A stretch of 25,050 nucleotides of DNA from assembly GCA_964577665.1 (NCBI GenBank), contig CAZOBD010000046.1, positions 1 through 25,050 on the forward strand, given 5' to 3'. The notes below the pieces were generated by a model that saw only the letters and a list, made by a program, of their open reading frames with translations, did no database searches and was not told where the DNA came from. This document shows positions 1 to 7,150 of this stretch, in pieces. The stretch is from CAYVTD01 sp964577665 (GTDB taxonomy: Bacteria > Bacteroidota > Ignavibacteria > Kapaibacteriales > UBA2268). The position numbers were made by a program, and so were the translations under genes. Within the stretch, counting starts at the first letter, position 1. Each line of letters starts with the position of its first letter.

Positions 1-141
1 AGAGTTTTGAAAGAAAAGCACATTCCCAAATCGGAGTTTGGGAATGAGATGCGAATAACCAATTGCTATTTTCTGATTTCACGTTCCAATATCGGAGTTT
101 GGGAATGAGATGCGAATAACCAATTGCTATTTTCTGATTTC
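1..141. repeat. Hairpin-forming intergenic repeat, tandem copies
   Basis: A 51-base segment (30-80) recurs at 91-141 with a 61-base period. The first copy carries a perfect 10-bp inverted repeat, CATTCCCAAA and TTTGGGAATG, around the 6-base loop TCGGAG. Bases 1-52 recur almost exactly at 24717-24768 (one difference), so this is a dispersed family rather than a local duplication. No open frame of note lies here. Function unknown. Confidence 0.85.
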
Positions 142-170
142 TAAATTCTAAATTCTGATTTCTAAAACCG

Positions 171-202
171 ACACACCCCTTAATTCCCTCTTGAGGAGGG
201 GA
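171..202. repeat. CCCCTTAAT-type palindromic repeat
   Basis: A short C-rich then G-rich module (CACCCCTTAATTCCCTC, TTGAG, GAGGGGA) that can fold on itself. A close copy lies at 24836-24866. In both places it neighbours the CATTCCCAAA hairpin repeat, so the modules tend to occur in company. Confidence 0.75.
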
Positions 203-222
203 CGCACAGTATGGATGCAAAA

Positions 223-253
223 GATGTCCAACATCTGCCAGATGTTGGACATC
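223..253 (-). terminator. Near-perfect 15-bp palindrome, possible terminator of the pgsA operon
   Basis: GATGTCCAACATCTG and its exact reverse complement are separated by one base. Read on the minus strand it lies about 30 bases beyond the pgsA stop codon and is followed by TTTTGC, so it could end transcription of the epimerase-symporter-pgsA operon. The same palindrome, with one centre change, recurs at 7063-7093 where no gene ends. It is therefore also a dispersed repeat, and the terminator role is inferred. Confidence 0.5.
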
Positions 254-282
254 TGAAGCGGAAAGTAAAATAAACAGATGAA

Positions 283-831
283 TTAATGATTCTCAGAATT
301 TTCCCTCAGCCGCTTTACCATCACAACACCGTAAATCACAAGGGAAACAATCATAGCAGCGGCTGTAAAATAAAGTATCCAGGGGTCAAGAAATTCTATT
401 TCGAGGTACATGCCGATGAATGCAATTGCAATCAAAACTACCGTGATTTTTCCTGCCCAGTTTGACTGAAGCACATAGCCTAACTTCCGTGCGGAAAGCA
501 GACCCGCCGTTAAGATGAGAAAATCCCGTCCGAGTACTATTATGCCGAACCACAGCGGAACGGTGCCGTTTAAAATCAGCACAAGGGCGGCGGTACCGAC
601 AAAGACTTTATCGGCAAGGGGGTCAATTATCTTGCCCGTTTCCGTTATCTGACCGAGCTTTCTGGCAGCAACGCCGTCAAGAAGATCGCTGATGTATGCT
701 AGCGCAAAGCAGACCACCACTGCCGTTGTCATGCCGTTTACCAGAAAAACTGCCATAGGCACGGACAGCAGGAGTCGGAAAAAACTCAGCAGATTTGATG
801 CTGTGAAGAACTCCTTAATGTGTATATTCAA
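283..831 (-). CDS. pgsA: CDP-alcohol phosphatidyltransferase, probable phosphatidylglycerophosphate synthase
   Basis: A 182-residue inner-membrane protein with the full CDP-alcohol phosphotransferase signature: D49, D52, G53, A56, R57, G66, D70 and D74 in the exact spacing D-x2-DG-x2-AR-x8-G-x3-D-x3-D. These aspartates bind the metal and the CDP-diacylglycerol substrate. The hydrophobic segments and the length fit PgsA, which joins CDP-diacylglycerol to glycerol-3-phosphate on the way to phosphatidylglycerol. Other alcohol acceptors in this family cannot be excluded from sequence alone. The start is TTG: it lies 8 bases after a strong GGAGG ribosome site and overlaps the TGA of the symporter gene as TTGA, which indicates translational coupling. 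It is the last gene of a three-gene operon. Confidence 0.88.
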   Translation of the reverse strand: MNIHIKEFFTASNLLSFFRLLLSVPMAVFLVNGMTTAVVVCFALAYISDLLDGVAARKLGQITETGKIIDPLADKVFVGTAALVLILNGTVPLWFGIIVLGRDFLILTAGLLSARKLGYVLQSNWAGKITVVLIAIAFIGMYLEIEFLDPWILYFTAAAMIVSLVIYGVVMVKRLRENSENH

Positions 832-2447
832 GGTTTAATCCTCCGAATGTTAAAGATGCTGAGAAGAACAGATGCCAGCAGTCCTGCAAGCATCGGTTCA
901 ATGTTTAAAAAAGCTTCCCTCATGTAGAAAATCCTTGACTGTGCCAGCAGGGAAAGAGCCGTCCACAGCAAAGATACAGACGAAGAAACTGCCATAATAA
1001 TGAAAGCGTTTTTTAGTTTGTATCTCTTGCTGTACGAGATGGTCAAAGGTATTAGAAGTCCCGGTACTGCTACAGAAGAGGTTTTATAAATTAAATCAAC
1101 GGCGGAAGGCAGGGCGGCGGCGAGGAAAACCGCAGCCGCGGAACTAATTATCAAACCGTATTTGCTCAATTTTTCAATTTCACTACCTGCATTGTGTTTT
1201 TTTAAGAAAGAGAAAAACTTATTCAGCTTAAAGATATTACTTCGCTGTTTTGTTCTTGGTGATGACTGCCCATACAGCTTGCCTTTAAAAATTGAAAATT
1301 GGTCAGAGATTGCTTCGTCGCTTTGCTCCTCGCAATGACATTTGCTTTTATCGTTCTTTTCTGAATATGAAGTAAAACGGTCTCTCTTTTTTTGTCTGAT
1401 TTTTTTTAAAAAGGGAGCTAAAATATCATTGCCTATTGTGGCGCCGCTTATGAAGGCATAGCTGTCAAGAGTTGACATTACGGTTGCGAGCAGAGCCGTT
1501 ATAAAAAGCCCCCGCCAAAAAACGGGAAGCACTTCGGCAGCCATTGCGGGATATGCCATAAGAGGATTTTCTACCGGGAAATATGCACGTGCATACATTG
1601 CGGTTGTGATAGTCATAAAGTCGAATATCATCCAGAAAAGCACAGATAGAAAAATACCTCTTCTTGCAGTAGAAGGCGTTTTTGCGGCGGCGCATCTCTG
1701 GTGGAAGGACGGGTCAATAAACGTTTGAAGCGAAATTATAAACCAAACGGCTATAATCTGCCAAGAATAATTTCCGGTTAAAGACAAATGACTTTCGGGT
1801 AGGATATTACCACTGGTATTCAGGGCTTCTGCAGGCATTCCGAATTTCAAAATAGAAAAAATTAACAATGCGCCGAAACCTATATACATAAGAACAAACT
1901 GCGCCGAGTTCGTCAGTACATCGGCACGGAAACCGCCGTTGTAAAGATAGACAAGGGAAATAAAAGCTCCGGCTGTAATCGAAAGCCACAATGCCCAGCC
2001 TGTAAACATTTGCAGAAGTACCCCTAACATGAGAACATACGAAGCAGGAACGGTAATCACTAAAACAATCACCGAGGCAGTTATTGAAGATTTAATACCG
2101 TATTTTGATGCAATCTGTTCGGGAATTGTCTTTGAGGAGCTTTCTCTTATTTTTCCCGCAATGAAGTATGCAAAAAGCGCCGCCGCTATGTAATAAGGAA
2201 AACAAAAGCAGAGCCATGCCACCAGCCCGCTCCGATATACAAACTCGCCTATACCGAGTATGGAGCCGTACCATGTTGCAACCAATGTGCCGATAAAAAT
2301 CGGCAGACTCAGTTTTCTGCCTGCCAGTAAATAATCCTCGACTGCACTTTCGCCTTTTGCCTGTTTCCTCGAAAGAAAAAAACCTATATAGAGAATTATA
2401 CAGAAATAGACGGCAATAACGATGTAATCTGTCAGTGAAAGCTGCAT
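828..2447 (-). CDS. Sodium:solute symporter (SSS) family transporter with repeat-derived loop
   Basis: A 539-residue polytopic membrane protein of the SSS (SLC5-like) family. The N-terminal helix, the segment DYLLAGRKL near residues 38-46, the helix with TWYGSILGIGEF, and the later ATVMSTLDSYAFISGATIGNDI stretch are typical of the fold, which couples Na+ entry to uptake of a small solute. The substrate cannot be told from sequence. Odd feature: a hydrophilic loop of about 65 residues (roughly 350-420), just after the GNDI segment, contains CHCEEQSDEAIS. This is the translation of a dispersed DNA repeat, with a second, more diverged copy beside it. The reading frame stays open and transmembrane segments resume afterwards, so the protein is probably still made. 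It starts 9 bases after the epimerase stop without a clear ribosome site, and overlaps the pgsA start by 4 bases. Confidence 0.85.
   Translation of the reverse strand: MQLSLTDYIVIAVYFCIILYIGFFLSRKQAKGESAVEDYLLAGRKLSLPIFIGTLVATWYGSILGIGEFVYRSGLVAWLCFCFPYYIAAALFAYFIAGKIRESSSKTIPEQIASKYGIKSSITASVIVLVITVPASYVLMLGVLLQMFTGWALWLSITAGAFISLVYLYNGGFRADVLTNSAQFVLMYIGFGALLIFSILKFGMPAEALNTSGNILPESHLSLTGNYSWQIIAVWFIISLQTFIDPSFHQRCAAAKTPSTARRGIFLSVLFWMIFDFMTITTAMYARAYFPVENPLMAYPAMAAEVLPVFWRGLFITALLATVMSTLDSYAFISGATIGNDILAPFLKKIRQKKRDRFTSYSEKNDKSKCHCEEQSDEAISDQFSIFKGKLYGQSSPRTKQRSNIFKLNKFFSFLKKHNAGSEIEKLSKYGLIISSAAAVFLAAALPSAVDLIYKTSSVAVPGLLIPLTISYSKRYKLKNAFIIMAVSSSVSLLWTALSLLAQSRIFYMREAFLNIEPMLAGLLASVLLSIFNIRRIKP
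1231..1340 (-). repeat. GTCATTGCGAG-type repeats inside the symporter gene
   Basis: Bases 1306-1340 are a clear copy, on the minus strand, of a repeat reading GTCATTGCGAGGAGCAAAG followed by CGACGAAGCAATCTC. A similar copy lies at 25008-25036. Bases 1231-1266 read GTCATCACCAAGAACAAAAC then AGCGAAGTAATATC on the minus strand and look like an older, degraded second copy. Both fall in the hydrophilic loop of the transporter and leave the frame open. Confidence 0.75.
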
Positions 2448-2456
2448 GACAATAAA

Positions 2457-3380
2457 TTACTCATGCTGATTTTTAAAAAATTCTACCGTTTTCTTCAAAC
2501 CGTCGTCCAACTGAACTTGAGGGTGCCAGCCGTGCCGGGTTTTAAATTTTTCATAAGAGCAGACGCTGCGCCGCTGTTCTCCTTTTTTTGGCTCGCCGTG
2601 AATTTCTTTGCAGTCCGAAGCTGTCAGTTCCTTCAGCTTTCTAAAAATGTAATTTACATCATGCTCTTGAGCTGTTGCCACGTTGAAAATGCCGGAAATA
2701 TCGTCTTTTATTGCAAGAAGATTTGCCCTGACAACATCTCCGACATACACATAGTCGCGGGTGTTTTTGCCGTCGCCGTTTATTACGGGCTGTTCGCCGG
2801 AAAGCATTTTATCGGCAAAAATAGCTACCACTCCGGCTTCACCGAGAGAGTTTTGCCGCGGTCCGTAGATATTTGCATACCTCAGGATTGTATGCTCCAT
2901 GCCGAAAACTTCTTTGTAATAGAAAAGATATTTTTCATTGGCAAGCTTAGCAATACCGTAAGGAGAAAGCGGCTGCTGAGGATGCTTTTCGTCAGCGGGG
3001 AAATAATCCTGCTCTCCGTAAACGGCGCCTCCCGTGGAGGCAAAAACGACTTTTTTAACGCTGCTTTCCATTGCCGCCTGATAAAGATTCAGTCCGCCGA
3101 TAATGTTGGTATGAGCGTCAAACTTCGGATCATCCACTGAAACTCTTACGTTCATCTGTGCGGCATGATGATTTAAAATATCAAATTTTTCTTCCGCTAA
3201 AAGCTCTTTTATTTTGTCGCTTGTTATGTCGATTTCAATAAATTTTGCTTTTGGATTTAGATTTTCTTTCTTCCCTGTTGAAAGATTGTCAAGAATGACA
3301 ACTTCGTGTCCCGCTTCAATATATGCATCGGCTGCGTGTGATGCTATGAAACCCGCTCCTCCGGTAACAGCAATTTTCAT
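2457..3380 (-). CDS. NAD-dependent sugar epimerase/dehydratase, GalE-like
   Basis: A 307-residue extended short-chain dehydrogenase/reductase. The N-terminal Rossmann motif is GGAGFIAS (residues 7-14), followed by the acidic end of the second strand (DNLSTG, 31-36). The active site shows S115/T116 in ASTGGAVYG and the pair Y141 and K145 in SPYGIAK. RYANIYGPRQ (167-176) and RDYVYVGDV (208-216) are typical of UDP-sugar epimerases. The likely reaction is C4 epimerisation of a UDP-hexose, or a related nucleotide-sugar change supplying surface glycans; the exact substrate is not readable. The ATG follows a GGAGAG ribosome site. It is the first gene of the operon with the symporter and pgsA, and has a promoter-like site upstream. 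Confidence 0.85.
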   Translation of the reverse strand: MKIAVTGGAGFIASHAADAYIEAGHEVVILDNLSTGKKENLNPKAKFIEIDITSDKIKELLAEEKFDILNHHAAQMNVRVSVDDPKFDAHTNIIGGLNLYQAAMESSVKKVVFASTGGAVYGEQDYFPADEKHPQQPLSPYGIAKLANEKYLFYYKEVFGMEHTILRYANIYGPRQNSLGEAGVVAIFADKMLSGEQPVINGDGKNTRDYVYVGDVVRANLLAIKDDISGIFNVATAQEHDVNYIFRKLKELTASDCKEIHGEPKKGEQRRSVCSYEKFKTRHGWHPQVQLDDGLKKTVEFFKNQHE

Positions 3381-3424
3381 TTATCTCTCCAATTTAATAT
3401 TTTAATCTGCAAAAAAAAGTATTT

Positions 3425-3456
3425 CAAAAGTATCACTAAATTTCAAATTCATCAAA
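3425..3456 (-). promoter_or_regulatory. Bacteroidota-type promoter for the epimerase operon
   Basis: On the minus strand TTTG (3453-3456) and TACTTTTG (3425-3432) are 20 bases apart. They match the -33 TTTG and -7 TAnnTTTG elements known for Bacteroidota primary sigma factors. The inferred start of transcription would leave a leader of roughly 35-40 bases. The surrounding divergent intergenic region (3381-3572) is very AT-rich; no equally good site for the plus-strand kinase was found. Confidence 0.5.
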
Positions 3457-3572
3457 ATTTCTTTAAATATTCCTGAAAATTTATTATTATATATTTTTAA
3501 CATAATTATTTCGTACATTCGTAAATATTACTGAAGAGTATGACTAATTGCAAAACCTGAGAATTAAAGGAT

Positions 3573-6500
3573 ATGGAAGAAGAAAGGGAACCGAATTACA
3601 GAGAGAACTATCTGAAAAGTTTAAACGAATCTGCCGGGATTTTACTTCACTCGGAGGAGTTTGAAAGCGCTCTCCAAAAAGCTCTTGAAATTGTAGGGCA
3701 TACCGTTTCGGTAGAAAGAATCACTATTTTCGAGAATTCAAAGGTTGAAGATAAAACCTTTATCAGCCTCAAAGAACAGTGGGCAAAACAACCCGAGTTT
3801 ATGCTCCCGAAAGAAGAACTTCAGAATATACCTTACGATAATTACGGGAGCGAGTTTTATGAAATATCTTCAAGCAATAAGAACATCAATTCTTTGGTAA
3901 AAGACCTGCCCCGGTCTGCAAAAGAAATATTTACGGGCAGCGGAATTACCGCTATACTCATCGTGCCGATATTTGTTCAAAATAAATTTTGGGGTGTAAT
4001 CGGTTTCGACCGTCTGAATTACGAAAAGAGATTTTCGGAAGATGACGAGTTCCTGCTTTCTGCTGTCGCCCAGAATATTTCCTCTGCCCTTTTAAGAGCC
4101 GAAAAGAACGCAGAGCAAAAAAAAATAAAAGAAGAGCTGTATCAGGCAAAGCAGGATCTGGAAAAAAGGATTGAAAGCCGCACAGAAGTTTTAAAGTTGA
4201 TAAACGAGCAGCTACAGAAAGAAATTGAGCAGAAGGAAAAAATACGAAAGGACTTAGATGCCGAGCGAAGGCAGCTGCTTTCTATTTTTGACAGCATTGA
4301 AGAAATAATTTTCGTAAGCGACCTTGAAACCTTTGAGGTCTTATATGCTAACAAGCACACCAAAAAAGTGCTGAAAACCGATCCCGCAGGTATGAAATGC
4401 TATGAAGCTTTTCAAAATATCAGAACACCCTGCCTGCACTGTAAAAATGAAGAAATTCTGATAAATGGAGATAATACTCTTACGTGGAATTTCTATAATA
4501 ACAATCTTAACCTTTACCAGCGGGTTTTTGATAAAGTTATTAACTGGCCCGGCGGTAGAAAAGTCAAGCTGGAATTTGCCATAAATGAAAATGAAATCAT
4601 CAAGGCAAAAAAAGAGCTTGAGGAATCACTCTCCCTGAGCAGAGCCATTCTGGAGTCAATTAATGAAGGTGTTATTGCTTTTAATGAATATGAAATAATC
4701 ACATCTTATAACGAGCAGTTCTGCAAGATGCTCGAATGCGAAGAGAAACTGCCCGCTGCTCTAAGTCAGGATAAATTCATAGATAATCTCTCAATGCAGG
4801 TAATGGACTCCGAAGGATTCAAAACTCTTATAAAAGAAAAAGTTAGAAATACAGGCGGGGAATTTTCAATAGTAGTGCATTTAAAAAACGGGAAAGTGCT
4901 GGAGCTTTCTTCCAAGGCAAAAATAACTCAGGGCAAATACTCCGGCAGGATATGGAGCTTTCACGATATTACTGAAAGAACCAAATCCGAAGATAAACTT
5001 CTGTGGTACACTCAAGACCTTGAACTTGCAAAACTCGATCTCGAACAGCAGAAGCTGAAACTTGAAGAAACCGTAACCGAACTTGGAAAAGCAAAAAATA
5101 TTGCTGAGTCTGCCACAAGAGCAAAATCAGAATTTCTTGCCAATATGAGCCATGAGATTAGAACGCCCATGAATGCTATCTTAGGCTTTGCCGATATGGT
5201 CGGTGAATCAATCGAAGATGTAAGACTAAAAGGTTACGTCGATGCAATAAAATCCAGCGGAAACAACCTTTTAATGCTTATCAACGATATTTTGGATCTT
5301 TCTAAAATCGAAGCAGGCAGAATTGACCTGAATATTGAACCTGTTGACCTGAAAGCCCTTGTCGTAGAAGTAAGAAGTATTTTCCTTTTAAAAGCACAGG
5401 AAAAGGGATTAAAATTCGCTTTTCATGCGGATGCAAACATTCCGGAAAGACTTATGCTCGACCAGATAAGAATCCGGCAAATTTTATTTAACCTGATAGG
5501 AAATTCTATTAAATTCACGGAAAGCGGATATGTCAACGTAAACATAAAGCAAAAAGAATCTCAAAACAATAGTGAATACTTAGATTTAATGATTTTCGTT
5601 GAAGACAGCGGCATCGGCATTGCTCAGAACCAGCAGGCAAGGATTTTCGAGGCTTTCGTTCAGCAGAGCGGACAAAACACCCGTAAATTCGGAGGTACCG
5701 GCTTGGGGCTTGCCATTACCAAAAGACTGGTAGAAATGATGCATGGCTCTATCAATCTTTACAGTAAGCCGGGAGTAGGCACAACTTTCAAAATCACTAT
5801 TCCTAATGTACAGATACCGGAGACTGAAGATATTCATCTTTTAAAAAATGATACTGCTCCGGCAACTTATACTTTCAAAAAAGCCGTCATTCTTGTCGTT
5901 GATGATATTGCGCTGAACCGAGAGCTTATTAAGGGGTATTTCAACGGCAGCAATATTGTCTGTTATGAAGCAGAAAACGGTTTTGATGCCGTGAAAGCAG
6001 TAGAAAATAATGATTTTACACTTGTGCTGATGGATATAAAAATGCCCGGAATCGACGGATACGAGGCTGCACGAAGAATAAAAATGAAAAAAAATATTCC
6101 GGTGATAGCTCTAACGGCTGCTGCCATAAAAGAAAAAAGAAATGAAGAAAGAAGAAAGATATTTGACGGTTTCATCACAAAGCCTATTATGAAGGATGAG
6201 CTTATTAACTATCTTGCAAAGTTTTTAGAAAAGGACTTTCCTGACGGAGAGGAGCCAATAATTACCCCGAAAATGCAGACAGAAACTAATGATGCCGTTT
6301 TAGAAACGGCACCTGCCGGGACAGGGACTGACATTGATGTTCAATCAGAATGCGATACTATATGCGAACAAGTGTTAATGAACCTCAATGGTGAATTAAT
6401 GTCTGCCTGGGAAATAATTAGCGGCTCTGCCATCGTGGATGATATTAAAAGTTTTGCCGCTCAGATTAAAAATATAGGCAGGGAAAACAATATTTCCGAA

Positions 6501-6632
6501 CTAACACTTTACGGGTCGAGATTGTATGATGAAGCCGATATGTTCGATTTTGAAAGACTACCCGGTACTCTGAAGCTGTATCCGGATATTGTAAAAGATA
6601 TAAAAATGAAATATTTTAACACAAACCAATAA
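3573..6632 (+). CDS. Hybrid sensor histidine kinase (GAF-PAS-PAS-HisKA-HATPase-receiver)
   Basis: A 1019-residue protein with no signal peptide or membrane segment, so probably cytoplasmic. Domains: GAF about 15-175; coiled coil 176-235; PAS-like 236-340 with cysteines at C276, C287 and C290; coiled coil 340-355; second PAS 355-470; coiled coil 475-515; HisKA with H527 in MSHEIR; HATPase with N644, D678 and the GGTGLGLA lid (707-714); receiver 770-890 with D777/D778, phosphoacceptor D821, T848 and K870. The last 80 or so residues (940-1015) are helical and resemble the tail domain seen on many hybrid kinases. They lack the histidine of a true Hpt, so phosphate must leave to a separate protein. 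No DNA-binding output is present. The next signalling gene lies 518 bases downstream on the same strand. The ATG has AAAGG close upstream. Confidence 0.9.
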   Translation: MEEEREPNYRENYLKSLNESAGILLHSEEFESALQKALEIVGHTVSVERITIFENSKVEDKTFISLKEQWAKQPEFMLPKEELQNIPYDNYGSEFYEISSSNKNINSLVKDLPRSAKEIFTGSGITAILIVPIFVQNKFWGVIGFDRLNYEKRFSEDDEFLLSAVAQNISSALLRAEKNAEQKKIKEELYQAKQDLEKRIESRTEVLKLINEQLQKEIEQKEKIRKDLDAERRQLLSIFDSIEEIIFVSDLETFEVLYANKHTKKVLKTDPAGMKCYEAFQNIRTPCLHCKNEEILINGDNTLTWNFYNNNLNLYQRVFDKVINWPGGRKVKLEFAINENEIIKAKKELEESLSLSRAILESINEGVIAFNEYEIITSYNEQFCKMLECEEKLPAALSQDKFIDNLSMQVMDSEGFKTLIKEKVRNTGGEFSIVVHLKNGKVLELSSKAKITQGKYSGRIWSFHDITERTKSEDKLLWYTQDLELAKLDLEQQKLKLEETVTELGKAKNIAESATRAKSEFLANMSHEIRTPMNAILGFADMVGESIEDVRLKGYVDAIKSSGNNLLMLINDILDLSKIEAGRIDLNIEPVDLKALVVEVRSIFLLKAQEKGLKFAFHADANIPERLMLDQIRIRQILFNLIGNSIKFTESGYVNVNIKQKESQNNSEYLDLMIFVEDSGIGIAQNQQARIFEAFVQQSGQNTRKFGGTGLGLAITKRLVEMMHGSINLYSKPGVGTTFKITIPNVQIPETEDIHLLKNDTAPATYTFKKAVILVVDDIALNRELIKGYFNGSNIVCYEAENGFDAVKAVENNDFTLVLMDIKMPGIDGYEAARRIKMKKNIPVIALTAAAIKEKRNEERRKIFDGFITKPIMKDELINYLAKFLEKDFPDGEEPIITPKMQTETNDAVLETAPAGTGTDIDVQSECDTICEQVLMNLNGELMSAWEIISGSAIVDDIKSFAAQIKNIGRENNISELTLYGSRLYDEADMFDFERLPGTLKLYPDIVKDIKMKYFNTNQ

Positions 6633-6650
6633 ATTAATTTAGTGATTTTT

Positions 6651-6704
6651 CGTCTGATGAAACAGCCATGATTAAGGAAAATTACTCATGGAAATGATTA
6701 TTTT
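6651..6704 (+). repeat. AACAGCCATGATTAAGG repeat, copy 1
   Basis: One of four related intergenic modules (with 6945-7000, 24661-24700 and 24937-24994). They share a core of the type CATGATTAAGGAAAA, a variable middle, and the ending ATGATTATTTT. Three of the four include the preceding AGATGAAAC or AGATAAAAC block. This copy runs into the assembly gap. Confidence 0.75.
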
Positions 6705-6804
6705 NNNNNNNNNNNNNNNNNNNNNNNNNNNNNNNNNNNNNNNNNNNNNNNNNNNNNNNNNNNNNNNNNNNNNNNNNNNNNNNNNNNNNNNNNNNNNNNN
6801 NNNN
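6705..6804. other. Assembly gap of exactly 100 N
   Basis: A placeholder of conventional length, so the true size is unknown. The flanks are the two halves of a unit that occurs intact at 6954-7055, where they abut with no bases between them. The gap may be close to zero in length or may hide further repeat units. Confidence 0.95.
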
Positions 6805-6862
6805 TTGGTAGATTTGCCATTTATTGAAGATAAAAACGTAACGTAAATGAAAAACAGGAAGA

Positions 6863-6942
6863 AACCCCACCCCAGCCCTCCCCAAGGGGAGGGAGCAAGA
6901 TGCTTGAATTCCCTCCCCTTGGGGAAGGTTAGGGTGGGGCTT
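6863..6942. repeat. CCCCACCCCAGCCCTCCCC inverted repeat
   Basis: An approximately 80-base imperfect palindrome: a C-rich arm at 6863-6893 and a G-rich arm at 6911-6942, each with its own inner palindrome CTCCCCAAGGGGAG or CCCCTTGGGG. Its translations, such as PSPWGGLGWGF, are often seen as spurious proteins in genomes of this group. It sits between the two copies of the neighbouring duplicated segment. Confidence 0.8.
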
Positions 6943-6944
6943 AT

Positions 6945-7055
6945 ATAAACAGATGAAACAGCCATCATTAAGGAAAATTACTCATGGAAATGATTATTTT
7001 TTGGTAGATTTGCCATTTATTGAAGATAAAAACGTAACGTAAATGAAAAACAGGA
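6945..7055 (+). repeat. AACAGCCATGATTAAGG repeat, copy 2, with 55-base extension
   Basis: The first part (to 7000) matches 6651-6704, and the second part (7001-7055) matches 6805-6859 base for base over its length. This copy is unbroken and shows what the gapped copy may look like. Confidence 0.8.
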
Positions 7056-7062
7056 GGAAAAA

Positions 7063-7093
7063 GATGTCCAACATCTACCAGATGTTGGACATC
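7063..7093. repeat. GATGTCCAACATC palindrome, second copy
   Basis: The same palindrome as at 223-253, with a 14-bp perfect stem. In both places an AAATAAACAGATGA block follows. Here it lies 57 bases before a start codon rather than after a gene, which argues that it spreads as a repeat. Confidence 0.8.
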
Positions 7094-7150
7094 TGAAACG
7101 TGGAGTTTAAATAAACAGATGATAATATTTTTAATAATATAAGAGATCAC

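Larger units (their letters stand above)
6633..7150. other. Gene-free spacer made of stacked short repeats
   Basis: This 518-base spacer between the two kinases holds no credible gene. In order it contains a copy of the AACAGCCATGATTAAGG repeat, an assembly gap, a 55-base segment (6805-6859), a G/C-rich inverted repeat (6863-6942), a second copy of the first repeat fused directly to the second copy of the 55-base segment (6945-7055), and the GATGTCCAACATC palindrome. The short frames across it are repeat translations. No convincing promoter for the downstream gene was seen. Confidence 0.8.

Noticed and set aside
2463..3140. 225-residue plus-strand open frame
   Set aside because: Lies wholly antisense to the clear epimerase gene; no family features.
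6390..6632. C-terminal Hpt phosphotransfer domain in the hybrid kinase
   Set aside because: The region is helical, but no histidine is present in the expected place, so it cannot act as a phosphotransfer site.
6672..6968. Small proteins reading PSPWGGLGWGF
   Set aside because: Translations of a G/C-rich inverted repeat and an assembly gap, not a real gene.
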